Below the pieces are notes generated by a model. That model was given only the letters and a program-made list of their open reading frames with translations, was not told the DNA's origin and ran no database searches. Below are positions 42,861 to 54,845 of a stretch of DNA of 64,000 nt, piece after piece. The stretch spans positions 558,001 through 622,000 of the forward strand of contig CAJQUN010000228.1 in assembly GCA_907163345.1 (NCBI GenBank), written 5' to 3'. How positions within the stretch are numbered: position 1 is the stretch's first letter; every line of letters begins with the position of its first letter. This DNA comes from Haberlea rhodopensis. Taxonomy: Eukaryota; Streptophyta; Magnoliopsida; Lamiales; Gesneriaceae. A program made the translations under genes and the position numbers.

Positions 42861-45619
42861 TGTAAGGCCCCGATGCGAATTAACCCGGATTAACGATGTT
42901 TAAGCAAACCCATGTGATTAAAAGTTAAGACTTTGAATTAAGGTGTTCCGGGTCTCAAATCTTATTATTTTTTTTATTGAGATAAAATGCATCAAATTAA
43001 ACATGTATACATGCAAAGTGCATGCAAGAAAACACTTAGTTATTTTAAATAGACACTTGGTGCACCCAACATTTAAAAATTTAAAATATTGGGTCTTGTA
43101 GCTTAGGAACTATCGGCCACCTCCCCACATTATATGTTATCTTTCTTCTCTTTTATCCAACAAAAATTCTCACCTTTTCTCTCCCCAATTTTCGAAAATC
43201 ACCACCCAAAATCCATAGAGAAAAGTTGGTCAAATCCTACATGCAAATGCACATGTGAAGAGGATTTGAGTAGAGGAGCTAGAAACCTCAAGGAACTTTG
43301 GGATTTGAGGCTTGGATTGAGATTTGGTGGAGTTATCTTCAAAGGTATAAACCCCCTTTCATGAATTCTTCACTTGGTTTTAGTTGTAGGGGTCGAAAGT
43401 CTTGAGAATTGTGGTGAATTCTTGCTGTCAAAATATAATCTGCAGATTTCAGTTTTATGTGGTCTGGTATTTCGCATTTTGGGTTTAGTTAAGTTTTGAA
43501 TTTGAGGTTGTGGTTCAAATATAAGTTGTAGCTTGTTGGAATACCTTCGAGTTGACAGTAAATTCGACTAATTTGGTATTCTTCTGAAAACGTTATGAAC
43601 ATTTTACCAATATGTGTAAAATCTGGAAATTTAGTGCATGCGAGTTTTATGCATCGAGTTCTTCGAGTTTCTGGGTAAGTTGTTTTCCGAATGTGATGTT
43701 GGTATTCGAATAAACGTTGTAGATATATGCGTTTTGGTTATGTGGCTAAAATTTGAGACGATTTGGACTTAAAATGAATGAGTTATGATGTTTTTACCAC
43801 AAGGTGCACAATCTGGAACATGCATGTAGGCGGGTTACACATGCAGTGTGTTCTTGGTAAATCTGGGCAAACTGTGCTACGATTTTGACCTTGGTGTTTG
43901 AATAAAGGTTGTAAAACATTGAGATATCTTGCATTAGAACCTGGCCTCACATGATTTGGAGTTTATTTGTGCAAGATATGCACTTTTTCCTAGAACTGCT
44001 CACTCTGTCAAAACAGAGTGTATAGGTATTTTTAAATCTGGCATACTTTGTTTTGCATGTGCCTCTAGATGAGCGAACTAGCTTTTGAACTTCTAATATG
44101 AACTGTATTACTTTACGTTTTCGTGATTTTCCCACTAGCCTCAACTCATTTGGACGTCATATGAATTTATTATGATTTTTACACAAAACTGGGTCAGGCT
44201 GGAATTTGGTAAATTGTCCTGTTTTCCAGCAGATTGTTCTTGGCCATTTTACCTAGCCGAATGAACGAATTTTAAGATGAGTTGAACTGATGAAATGATC
44301 ATTTTTGAGTTAGCTTTGAAAATAAATTGGACCCATGTGATTTTATTAAGTATCGGACAAGTTATAAGCCGATCTCTATGGTTGCGCAGGCTAAAATTTA
44401 GAGAATTGGTTTTGGGTCTAAGTTTGATTTATTTTGATATGTTTAAGGCTAGTATGTGACATTTTGTTGTATTTGGAACTGTTATGGCCAGGTTTATTAA
44501 TCCTAAGATTGAGTCGAGGATCACTTGGTAATTAGCTAACGGTTTGAGGTACGTTGAAATGAGTTGTATCATGACGTCTGGCAAAGGCGTGTAATGATAC
44601 TATTGTATGACATTTTATGCTATTACTTGATTGATATGATTTTATTGTCACTATATGATTCTATGTGACTATATGACATGATGAATGTCTTGGAGTACAT
44701 GATATGTGAAATTACATGATTTGTATATACTTTCACATGAGATTGCATAATATATTGAGTTGCATATGTCATTTGATGCATAAATGATTCATGGGCATAT
44801 CATATTGATCTATCATTCCTTTGATATCCATGATTTAGACTGAGTTGACTTACTCTGAGTGTTGGGTACGACGAGCATGGCGATGACAGGCAGTATAGGT
44901 AGTAACTGTAGTCACGTGCAGGTGCGACCGGACCTAGACACGAGGGCTGGATGCAGTAACGTACATAGGATGAGTTTTCCTAGCGCAATGTACGTATACT
45001 GTCACCCTCTGCTCGAGCTTTGATGATTTGATGATACCTTCCTTTGGACTCCGATATTTGGTATCTTGAGATTCGATTCTTTGTATCCATTCATACATCG
45101 CATTCATACATGGTATGCATTGCATGATACTTTGTCATACTTGACATGATCTATTTATTTCTCGTACTGGGTTCTGACCCCCTTCGCGGGGGGCTGTCAT
45201 GTATTTGTTGTATGGGCATGACAGGTGGTACAGGTGGACGTACTGTGGATGCTCGAGACGAAGCATTGATAAATACCAGAGCTCCTCGAGAGCGAGCTCA
45301 GGTATATGATTTATGTTTTGAGTCCCAGTAGTTGTTTAGTATTTTTACTTATGTTTTAAATTACCGGGGTATGCCCTGAGTATCTGTATTTTTAAGTATT
45401 ACTTTACGGAGAAATTATATGTAATGCTTATGCGATGAATATCATGTTAGATGTAAAACTGGAAATACATATTTTCACTATTCGGAAATGGTTTAGAAAC
45501 AAACTAAGAAAAATTTTGAGGGTCACTTTTTGAAAGTTTTTAACTAAATCTTCCGCTGTTTACGTTTAATATAACATTCGTGTGTTAATTAAATCTCTGA
45601 TTAGGACCGGGCCCTCACA
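42861..45619 (+). repeat. Element E 3' LTR
   Basis: 2759 bp, TGTAAGGCCCCGATGCG...GGGCCCTCACA. Here the second hairpin is perfect: CTGTCATG (45194-45201) with CATGACAG (45217-45224), where the 5' LTR has one mismatch. TSD GAGTT follows. Confidence 0.94.
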
Positions 45620-46010
45620 GAGTTTGTCATATTCAGACCAATCCCCATGAACATGGAAGATAGGATGGACAAGCAGATTATACTTAAGGAACACCTTGGC
45701 CTTAAGTTAATCTCATTAGGTGTTTCTCCATATAGTAGTCCAGGATTTCTTGTTGTGAATCATGGAAAGGTAAAAGGAGAAAAGCAAATGTTGATGATCA
45801 ATTATAAAGGGATCAACGACATCTTGGAGTTCGATGGATATTTTGTCCCAAGCAGAGAACATTTTGTAAACAACATCAAGAATGCCAAAGTGTTTTATAA
45901 GTTCGACTACAAGTCTGGGTTTTACCAGATTAAGATGGAGGAAGCTAGCAGGAAGTTCATAACCTTCTCCACACCGCAGGGACACTACATCTGAAGGTTA
46001 TGTAAAGGGT
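45620..46010 (+). pseudogene. Endogenous pararetrovirus-like fragment, part 2 (RT start)
   Basis: A frame of 115 codons (45647-45994) matches the start of a Caulimoviridae-type reverse transcriptase: SPYSSPGFLV, then FDYKSGFYQIKM, then FSTPQGHY. This KSGF...FSTPQGHY pattern separates plant pararetroviruses from Gypsy RTs, which have DLRSGYHQ. The frame stops at TGA 45992-45994, apparently after a one-base loss, and sequence soon ends at element H. Catalytic motif C (YIDD-type) is absent. Part 1 is at 30885-31091. It is a dead remnant of an ancient integration. Confidence 0.78.
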
Positions 46011-46345
46011 ATTGTTGTGGGCTCCTCGCTACTTAATCCATTATGTCTCAGTCATTACACAAGTATAAGTAAGCATACACATTGATTAAGAGTTATACTA
46101 TGTCAGTTATTACAACATTTATCAAACCGTGACATAATATCATTTACATCTGAACAAGCCTAACATTTTCATTTCTTAGTCATTGGTTCCTCTAGCAGCA
46201 TAAGTCAACTCACAATCCCGGCTTTCCTTATCTATGAGTTCCTACAAAAATAATCACACATCATGAGTATTGATATCTGAACCATCTCAATACCATATCA
46301 ATATGTATTCACAATACAATAAACAGACACGTCAACTCTGACTGT

Positions 46346-48654
46346 TGTGAGACCCCGTTATCTCAAACATACTAATAGGTGCGATTAAGAGAACTAAACA
46401 TTCATATGAATGAATCAGAGTAATATGTCGTGTTGATTAACCTGAGCTTAAGAGATTACAGTACCAAAAGTTTCAAAAAGGAATTTCACAAATTCCTAAA
46501 AAAGGTACTACACTATAGTCTTACTCTACCACATGTAGAAGCTACACAAAATTTTCTAACATGCTAATCCTGTAGCGCTCCTTACAGCTCAACTTTTCAA
46601 CCCCGACCCTGGTTCTCATCATCAAAAGCACCTACAAAGACAACCCCCAACACATGAGCATAACATAATTCATATTCAACATAATATGAATGTAAGGCGT
46701 AAATGCATGATCATAATACAAAACACTTCCTGTATTTCCATCGCATTTACAACGCCTAATGGTTGTCCCTGTACCACAATTCATAATCAAAACACTATAT
46801 GAATATATGGCTTCACAAATAAATGTCATGACATATCATCTCTTTTTCTTGAGTCAGTCATCATCAGTTATTTTAATGCTTCTTCGCTTTACAATATCAA
46901 AACAAGCTATATCTCATCATCGCTTCTTCATACTAGCGGTATCTCATCCTCGCTTAGTATGGTATACCCCGCCTCCATGTGCAAGCGAGCCTCCCCCCTC
47001 CCGCTCCACATTTTTAGCGGTCAAGCGTAAGCATTAAAACCTTCACTGTGATCACCCCTGACTCGTGGAATACCCTCTTTATTCCACATCACAATATGCA
47101 ACAACAATGCATAATATGCAACAACAATGCATAATAACATGTATCATACTCTTAATGCATCACATTGCATTCACCATGTGTCAAATAGACAAACATAAAA
47201 TACATGTTACCGTTGGGATGCCCGTACGTCGCTTACGTACCTTTCCAAAATGTAGTGTGTTGTGGGACTCTATCCCCTGCGCTGTGTAGCTGTCTGTGAA
47301 GGCTCTACACCAGTGTACAACACAATATTAGATGTCTCATTACAATCCAATATCAAATTTAAACAAATTCCACATTTTAAAAAAAAAGGCACTACCGATC
47401 GATCGGCCCTCATCACCGATCGATCGGTGAACTGTTTGAATTATGCAAAAATGCTACGGCTTTTGCCGATCGATCGGCGTTCTTCAACGATCGATCGGTC
47501 GCTCTGTTTCAGCCCAGATTTCCAGAATTCTCTAACACCGATATTTATGCCTCTTAATCTAACATGTAAGACATACAAAATGCCAAACCCAACATGCTAG
47601 CAGTTACAATACACTACCCTGAGTGTATGCATATAAAATATATATCCCAAACACAAACTCACATGCATTAAAATTGCCCATTAACATCAGTACTCAACCA
47701 ACGTTTCAGAAAAACAGGGCATTGTCTTCCTGCCCAGATTTTCGAGTACCCACTTTCAAGCAATAAGATCTACCATAAAAGTCATGAAGTTTGCTCGAAT
47801 AAAAATGCCAAGGGCTTCACAAAACTATCATGTACGTACTCAAACCAAAGGTTTACCAAAAACCCAGCTAATATGCATGATAACACCTTCACAAATTCAC
47901 TCCCATCCCATATTTTCCAGAAAAACAGGGCACACACATTACCCAGATTTTCGAACACTATAATTTACATGCTTAAATCCTTCACATAAAACATGTAACA
48001 TGCTCAAGGAAAAATACTGGAAGCTTCACAACAACACTATATAAGCATTTAAATCGAAGGTTTTAAGAAACCAAATCTAACATGCCATTTTTACACCAAC
48101 AAAAAGCATGAACTTAAAATTTAAATTCAAAACCAGAACATGGTTTCTCACCCCTTTTTGCTCCGATTTTTGGAAGGCTTCAAAGCAACAAAAATGGTTG
48201 AACTCCTTCCTATCTTGCTCAGTAAGTGTTGGACGATTTTTGGGAGGGAAATGAAGTGATTTCAGACATGGTAAGGTGGAGTGGGAGATGGGACAAGGGG
48301 TATGGGTGAGCAGCTGGCAGCAGGGTATGGGTCAAGGGGGGTGGTTGGGTGGTGGGTTATGTGATGTGTTATGTTTTGGTCCCGGTATTTAGCACGTTGT
48401 ATAAAAATATCCCCACATGATATTTATAGTATTTTCTCAATAAAATACTTCAACTCTCATATAAACATGCTTCACCAAAGCAAATAACACACGCCCCAAA
48501 TAATCATGCCACAACACCAAAGTCCCATCATATAACACATGCACCCTCACATGCATTTCCCAATATTATTAATTCTACATAAGGAATTAATACCATAATT
48601 TTCACAACAATGATTAATGTTTAAATAACACCTAATCATTTCGGGGATATCACA
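46346..48654 (-). mobile_element. Solo LTR G
   Basis: TSD ACTGT at 46341-46345 and 48655-48659; 2309 bp. Minus-strand start TGTGATATCCCCGAAATG, end GGGGTCTCACA. It has four CGATCGATCG sites (47397-47490), the GTACGT...ACGTAC stem-loop at 47224-47240 with loop CGCTT, and AGCGAGG/GCCGCT-type repeats at about 46890-47025. Distantly related to F, K1 and K2. Confidence 0.92.
47397..47490 (-). repeat. CGATCGATCG sites in solo LTR G
   Basis: Four perfect sites, each in the form CCGATCGATCGG or ACGATCGATCGG, with spacers unlike the other families. Confidence 0.88.
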
Positions 48655-49654
48655 ACTGTTCCTGTATCATACACCACAAAATGCAAATATGTCATGACAT
48701 GTCTCATTCATCATCCTGTTATAACAGGACATATATAATATGCCTCTCAACTCAATATATCAGTGGCTTGGCCTTCACGTCCCATATTAGCAGCACTCAC
48801 ATTTCTGTCCTCACACGTTATAACAGCTAAAGCATATGCTCAACAGTAGCATACCTCTCATGGCATCAACTATATGCCTCAACAACATGAATGTACACCA
48901 ATATGATTAAAACAATCATATAGCGCAATCTCAAGATATATAAGCAACATCACATCAATCAAAAATCAATACTCGTAAGTCAACACATACATGTCGTGCT
49001 GTACAAATTATAGCAAATCAGGAGTTAAAGATTAACCTCCTTTCTGACCCATCCCCTGTGATGATGCAATTCCTTTAGATGTTACTTCACAACAAGTTTG
49101 TAGTGTGATTTCCAAGCTCAACGTTAAGTACAAGCCAAGAAAACCCAAAAGAGAGTTGGAGAGGATTGTAGAGATTTGTAGGTGAAAACATTCGTATGAG
49201 ATTTCCAAATTCGATCTTGATATTTACCACCAAATTCCATCAAATTCATGTCAACTACATGCCATATCTAGTGTATCCGTAGTCTATCATGCAACATATC
49301 CATGCCCTCCATATAGAGTTATAACCAACTCTATATAGTTGTCTCACCTTATGACATTTCATTTAGTCACATATTTTCCATATCAAATATGCCTACCATT
49401 TCCCTTTGACATATTACCACACTTCATACAATTTCTCATACTCGGTTCAACTCGAACTCGAGTCCACGTCATACCGTAATTATTTCATAAGTACTCAATA
49501 AGCATATAAAACATGCATGCTTCATATCTAGGCATTACAATTCTTCCCTACTAATTGATTTTCGTCCTAGAAATTAAATCATATTCATAATAATACTGCA
49601 ATAAAATACCACATTCTCAACATATCAAGATTGGAGTAACATGAATACTCACCA

Positions 49655-50188
49655 CTAGTATAACAAAACATAACTAAACATACCAGAAAATAACTCAGAA
49701 TATTGTTTCATCATATGCTGTTCCGTCTCCCACGTTGCCTCCTCGACACCCCGCTTGTCCCACTGTACTTTCACCATTGGTATCACTTTACTTCTCAATT
49801 TTCGTTCTGCTCTATCCAAGATCCTAACTAGTCGTTCCACATACGACACATTCGTATCCAACTGCACTTCAGACGGTTGCAATACATGACTCGGATCTGG
49901 CTCATATTTCCTCAACAACGAAACATGAAAAACATTATGGATACCACTCAACAATGGTGGATTTGCCAATCGATAAGCCAACGTACCAATACGTTGCAAC
50001 ACCTCATATGGACCAACATATCGTGGTGACAACTTTTCATGCATACCAAAGCAAACTACACCTCTAAAAGGTGATATTTTCAAAAGTACTTTGTCACCAA
50101 CTTGGAATTCAAAAGGCCTGACTCGTTTATTCGCATAAGCGGCTTGTCTATCGTGAGCTTCTTGTAATTTCACCCTGATCAGTTTCAC
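49655..50188 (-). pseudogene. Element H integrase C-terminus and chromodomain
   Basis: 177 codons. It begins MKLIRVKLQEAHDRQAAYAN, includes VGDKVLLKISPFRG and GPYEVLQRIG of the integrase C-terminal region, and ends with the chromodomain-like YVERLVRILDRAERKLR and VEEATWETEQHMMKQY. Such chromodomains target chromovirus integration to heterochromatin. It lies downstream of the integrase core in a different frame, separated by a break at 50189-50212. Confidence 0.88.
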
Positions 50189-50212
50189 CTTCTCTTCAAT
50201 TTCTCATATCAT

Positions 50213-51040
50213 TTATGGTCCACTTATAAAAGACTGATCAATATCCTCCAACGACAATGACAATCTACATCGTCGTCCATACATTGCCTCAAATGATGCC
50301 ATCTGTATACTGGTCTGATAACTATTATTGTACGGGAATTCAACTAATGGCAACGACTCTTGCCACGAGTTATCAAACTCTAGGATACACACATGTAACA
50401 TGTCTTCAAGTGTCTGTATCGTACGCTCTGTCTGCCGATCTGTCTGAGGATGATAAGTTGTACTCAATTGTACTTCAGTCCCCATTGCTGACCGTAATCC
50501 TTCCCAAAAATGAGAAGCAAACCTCGGATCTCGGTCTGATACAATCGAAACTGGTATTCCATGTAGTCTCACTATATTTTGAATGTACAATTGAGCCATC
50601 TTCAAATAGGTAAACGTCTTACTGTATGGTATGAAGTGAGCTATTTTTGTCAGCCTGTCGCCTACCACCCAAAAAGCATCAGAACCAGAAGAAGTCCTTG
50701 GTAAATGGGTCACAGAATCCATCGTAATATGTTCCCATTTCCATTGAGGAATCTCTAAACTCAGCAATTCACCTCCTGGTTTTTTCTCTCTGCTTTCTCA
50801 TGTTGACAAATCAGACACCGCTTTCCAGCACATCATTTTTCATGTGTTTCCATCAAAACTGTATACGTAAATCTGTGTACATTTTCTTTCGTCCAGGATG
50901 TATACTATATCTACTAGAATGGGAACGTTGTAGTAGTTCTTGGCGTAGTCCCAATGTTGCAGGCAGTACCCAACACTTACCATATTTCAGACTTCCATCA
51001 TTGGCTATTACACACTGCGATGTTTGTCCTTGACTTATCA
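50213..51040 (-). pseudogene. Element H integrase zinc domain and core
   Basis: The zinc-binding part reads LLQRSHSSRYSIHPGRKKMY in one frame (about 50850-51040). After a frame change the core follows (50767 to 50213): MDSVTHLPRT, VSDRDPRFASHFWEGLR and HPQTDRQTERTIQTLEDML supply the D, D and E residues. The region is fused upstream to gag by a deletion near 51080. It cannot be expressed as one protein. Confidence 0.88.
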
Positions 51041-51084
51041 TCTCTATACAGTGTTGTACTTCATCATCAGTGTTTTGTACCTGT

Positions 51085-52001
51085 CCTACCACATCCATAG
51101 CAAACTGGACCCTCAGTGTATGGACAATCTCTTCTATAGTGTGGTCCACCACAATTAAAACATTGTAATCCTCTACTACTGCTGCCTTGTGACTGTCCTT
51201 TGGCAACTCGTTAGCCCCCTTTCTGATTATCAAATCGCCTACTACCAAATCTCAAGGATGATGCACCTCCTCGTGATGGTTTAAACTGATCCCCTCTAAG
51301 GCTCATGCTATCTTATGTAGGTTTCTGAGCTTGTCCTACATCCTTGTATGCCCCGATTCCTATCTCAGCCATCTCTGCCCTAGTCAACGCCTCTTCAAAC
51401 GAAGTAGGGTTATTAGAAATAACCCTATCAAACAAAATTCAGGTTGTAAGCCTTTAACAAGCTGTCTGATCTTAGCTTTAGTGTTTGAAGCTGTATGAGG
51501 TACATACCTCAACAAAGAAGAATACTGCAAAGCATAATCCGCTACCTTCATTGTTCCCTGTTTCAAATTAGTGAGTTCATCTTCCTTCAACTGCCGTGCA
51601 GCAACAGAGAAATAGTGATCCAGGAATCGATTCCTAAACACATCCCAGTCCAAACTCTGCCCATGAGCTCTCACTTCAATCAATGTCGCTTTCCACCACA
51701 TCATTGCTATCTTTGCCAACTGAAACTCAACCAAACGCAACCAGACTGACTTGGCACATGGTGGTGACATAAAGATCTGTTCAATGCATTCGAACCATTC
51801 CTCAGCCTGTTCCCCAGATTCATTACCCTCAAATCGAGGTGACTGGTAACTAAAAAACTGAGTCAATGTCAACTCCCCATGTAACAACACCTGTTCTACT
51901 TGCCCTTGCCCTACGGGTGGTGGTGGCAAAGGAGCTAAACTCACACTAGAATTTCCACTCATAGCGTCCCCAACGTCATCTTGAGGTATTCTGTCTGCCA
52001 T
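51085..52001 (-). pseudogene. gag: Element H gag with zinc knuckle (broken)
   Basis: Starts MADRIPQDDVGDAMSG at 52001. The Retrotrans_gag domain includes FEGNESGEQAEEWFECIEQI and FRNRFLDHYFSVAAR. The frame breaks near 51430, after which NPTSFEEALTRAEMAEIG and the zinc knuckle CFNCGGPHYRRDC (51124-51162, one residue shorter than CX2CX4HX4C) follow in other frames. A second knuckle begins CYGCGRTG and is cut by the deletion that joins it to integrase. Confidence 0.88.
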
Positions 52002-52146
52002 GCTTGCACATCAAGGGTTAACAACAACATTCAAATGTATAAAGCATGTTAGTATAACATTATATCACAGTTAACAACATGCTTTCAAGTGAGTAAGCAA
52101 CTCTCTAGTTCACCCTCTACCCATATTTCCCCCAGCTCGAACCACT

Positions 52147-52158
52147 GCTCTGATACCA
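52147..52158 (-). other. Element H primer-binding site
   Basis: TGGTATCAGAGC on the minus strand, next to the 5' LTR end at 52165. Confidence 0.92.
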
Positions 52159-52164
52159 CTAATG

Positions 52165-52837
52165 TGTGGTCCTCGTTACTTAATCCGTTATGTCCCAGTC
52201 ATTACACAATTATAAAGTAGGATTAAGTAAGCATACACACTGATTAAGAGTTATACTATGTTAGTTATTACAACATTTACAAAACTGTGACATAATATAC
52301 ATCAATTACATCTGAAGAAACCTAACATGTTCATTTCTTAGTCAGTGGTTCCTCTCGCAGCAGAAGTCAACTCACAATCCCGGCTTTCCCCGTCTATGAG
52401 TTCCTACAGAAACAATCACACATCATGAGTATTGATATCTAAACAATCTCAATTCCATATCAATATGTATTCACAATACAATAGATAAACACGTCAACTG
52501 TGACTCTTTCTGTATCATACACCACAAAATGCAAATATGTCATCACATGTCTCATTCATCACCTTGTTATAACGGGACATAGATGATATGTCTATCAGCT
52601 CAATATGTCAGTGGCTCAGCCTTCATGTCCCATATTAGCAGCACATATCACATTCCGTCCTCACACGTTATAACAGCTAAAGCATATGTTCAACAGTAGC
52701 ATACCTCTCATGGCATCAACTATATGCCTCAACAACATGAATGTACACCAATAAGATTACAATAATCATATATCGCAATCTCAACATATAGAAGCAACAT
52801 TACATCAATCAGAAATCAATACTCGTACGTCAACACG
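52165..52837 (-). repeat. Element H 5' LTR, truncated by element J
   Basis: About 670 bp matching 46016-46345 and 48660-49000 of the 3' LTR. It stops at 52837 where TGATAGGTGCC, the J LTR, begins. The rest of H's 5' LTR is not seen in the window. Confidence 0.85.
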
Positions 52838-54398
52838 TGATAGGTGCCATTTTTGCACTTATAATCCTATGTTTCTCGTTATATTTTATTGTGATTCTTG
52901 GACAATATTACACTTTTTGAATACTAGACAAAACTCACTGGCATTCAAAAGATACATACGTGAGGAGCAAATCACGTAAGATTTACTAGGGAAGGAAATT
53001 CTTTGATCAAGATTTAGAGAAAGCTACACACGTGCACAAGAGGAAACAAAAGATATCATTCATATAATATAATATTTCAAAGGGTAATTAACGTGGAGAG
53101 AAGGAAATCAACTTGATGGACCAATAAGAAGGAATGTAGTATTTATATTATAAGATATCATATTATAAGATGAGATTGAGAGGAATTCTCTTTGACCAAT
53201 TTGGAAAAGAATTCCAACGCATTCAAGGAAAGAAAACACTTAACTTGGCGAGGGGGATGCACACGCCACTTTCAATTTGACAACCAACTCACGTCCCAAT
53301 CCATGCCAAGAACCAATAAACTCACGCCACCACATTCACTCCTTCACAATTCTTTACGCCATTCCTTCACTCAAACCACACGTCCATACTCTTTCACGAA
53401 AATTCAATCTCACGTACACCATCTCTTTTCTTCCCCATCATCATCCTTTAACCTTTAACGTTTAACCCTATGACTTTGGAACAACTCCAACAAGGCGAAT
53501 AAAGAGACGATCGAGAAGGAAGCAAGAGAAGGAGCAATGATCTACAACCGGAGTCGACGCTGAGAATTTATTCTTACTTCTAAACTTTAGTTTTGTTTTG
53601 TTTTGATCATATCATACTTGGATTGTTGCAAGACAAATTTGAGTATCGGTAATTATTTATGAGTATGAACTAAATTTATTTATCGAGGCTAGGCGATTCC
53701 TTTGTTATGAACCTATGATTTGATGATTTATTGATTGAATCCTTATAATTCTTTGTGTATGCTTTATGATTTTAATCCTTTTGAGGGATTGATCACATTT
53801 GAATGATTTTGGTATCGTAATTGAGATCGAGAGATGATTTTATGATACGAAATTAATAACTCATACCGTGGATTTCAGACTGAGATCGAGAGATGAAGTC
53901 AAATACATGTGTGATAGCTATAGATATCTAGTAATCGAAAGCTAGTAGTTTTCACAGATCTTAATTCAATATTGAGTTGTTACATAAGTACGAGAGTGAC
54001 TTACTGCAATTTGATATTAGGTTTAATATATCTCGAGGGAGTATATTAGATAACTTTGGAGAACTCGTCACCTTAGAAATATTTGGATATTCAATCGAGA
54101 ATTGTAGGGGATTGCATTGGTGAGCCTACGCCTTCATAATCTTTTCTAGTGGAATTTTCTCGTTTACTTTTATTGACTTGGTTGGATTAGTAGTTAATTT
54201 AATTAATTAGTATTTTATTAAATTCATTATCGTAGGTTAAATATAGTTTAAAGTGTCTTATTTGGTACTTGCTTGTTAGTCCCTGTGGGTTCGACAATCC
54301 GTATTTTTCATATCTATACAAAAACTTGACACCGTGCACTTGCGATATAATCGTGCTGCTTTGATATTTATTGTTTAAATAAATCACGATCAAGTTTT

Positions 54399-54415
54399 TG
54401 GCGCCGTTGCCGGGG
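54399..54415 (+). other. Element J primer-binding site (tRNA-Asp)
   Basis: TGGCGCCGTTGCCGGGG is complementary to the 3' end of plant tRNA-Asp and is characteristic of Athila/Tat elements. All other PBSs here are of initiator methionine type. Confidence 0.92.
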
Positions 54416-54575
54416 GCTGGTTTAAGTAATATCATACTAGATTCTTTGACTGTAATTTAACCATTTTTTTTTCATTTGTCTTTATTTAATTCGAAAAAAA
54501 TATAATTTAATTGTTTTATTTGTTTTTTCTTGTGATGTTTCATCAACAAGTCTTCACAAGATTTGCCCAACAATA

Positions 54576-54845
54576 TTCAGAGTTTTTTATGCAGCGTGGG
54601 GGAGATTCAATGAATTGGCTGATACATTCCGGTATCACAACTTTTTGAACTATACTCTTCTGCAATATTTCTTCAAAGGTTTGGATGCGCAGACACGAGG
54701 ATGGGTATTCAGCGGAGCACTGGTGACTAGGAGTCCCCTGGTTGATAGAGATGAGGACATTGTGTTGGACCTGTTTAATGATATGGCGGACTTTGATCAC
54801 CACTGGCATTGTGATCCTTCACTACAAGGTTGGAGTCACCAATAC
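54576..54845 (+). pseudogene. gag: Element J gag fragment
   Basis: A frame reading FRVFYAAWGRFNELADTF, then LQYFFKGLDAQTRGWVFSG, matches the WxRFxELL...FYxGL pattern of Athila/Tat gag. No start codon or N-terminus is in frame nearby, and the frame runs into the LTR of element L at 54846. Remnant only. Confidence 0.75.

Larger units (their letters stand above)
31092..45619 (+). mobile_element. Element E: full-length Gypsy element with wrecked pol
   Basis: TSD GAGTT at 31087-31091 and 45620-45624. LTRs 31092-33853 (2762 bp) and 42861-45619 (2759 bp) are visibly very similar, with a few differences per hundred bases. The internal region, minus solo LTR F, is about 4.5 kb. It is collinear with a Gypsy chromovirus pol, but the longest frame is about 80 codons. 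Similar LTRs around a ruined pol suggest the copy was already non-autonomous when it inserted. Confidence 0.92.
46016..49539 (-). repeat. Element H 3' LTR, interrupted by solo LTR G
   Basis: Minus-strand start TGTAATGCCTAG at 49539, end at 46016 matching the end of the 5' LTR at 52165 (CGAGG...CCACA). Without G and its TSD copy it is about 1.2 kb. The polypurine tract AGTAGGGAAGAAT (minus strand) is at 49540-49552. Confidence 0.85.
46016..52837 (-). mobile_element. Element H: Tekay-like chromovirus with large internal deletion
   Basis: On the minus strand: 5' LTR (52837-52165, truncated), PBS, gag, integrase, chromodomain, polypurine tract, 3' LTR (49539-46016, split by solo LTR G). The internal region is only about 2.6 kb because protease, RT and RNase H are missing. 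Putative TSD ATTGT at 46011-46015; the other end is lost where element J entered. Integrase C-terminus and chromodomain sequence resemble the Tekay/Del lineage. Confidence 0.85.
52838..54845 (+). mobile_element. Element J: 5' end of an Athila/Tat-type Gypsy element
   Basis: LTR 52838-54392 (TGATAGGTGCC...CGATCA, about 1.55 kb), a tRNA-Asp type PBS and part of gag, then cut by element L. The PBS and gag sequence place it outside the chromoviruses, in the Athila/Tat group. The 3' part is absent, so it is truncated or continues beyond L outside the window. Confidence 0.85.

Noticed and set aside
54399..54415. tRNA gene similarity
   Set aside because: Only the 3' end complement of tRNA-Asp is present next to an LTR end; it is a primer-binding site. 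The TGGTATCAGAGC sites are PBSs for the same reason.
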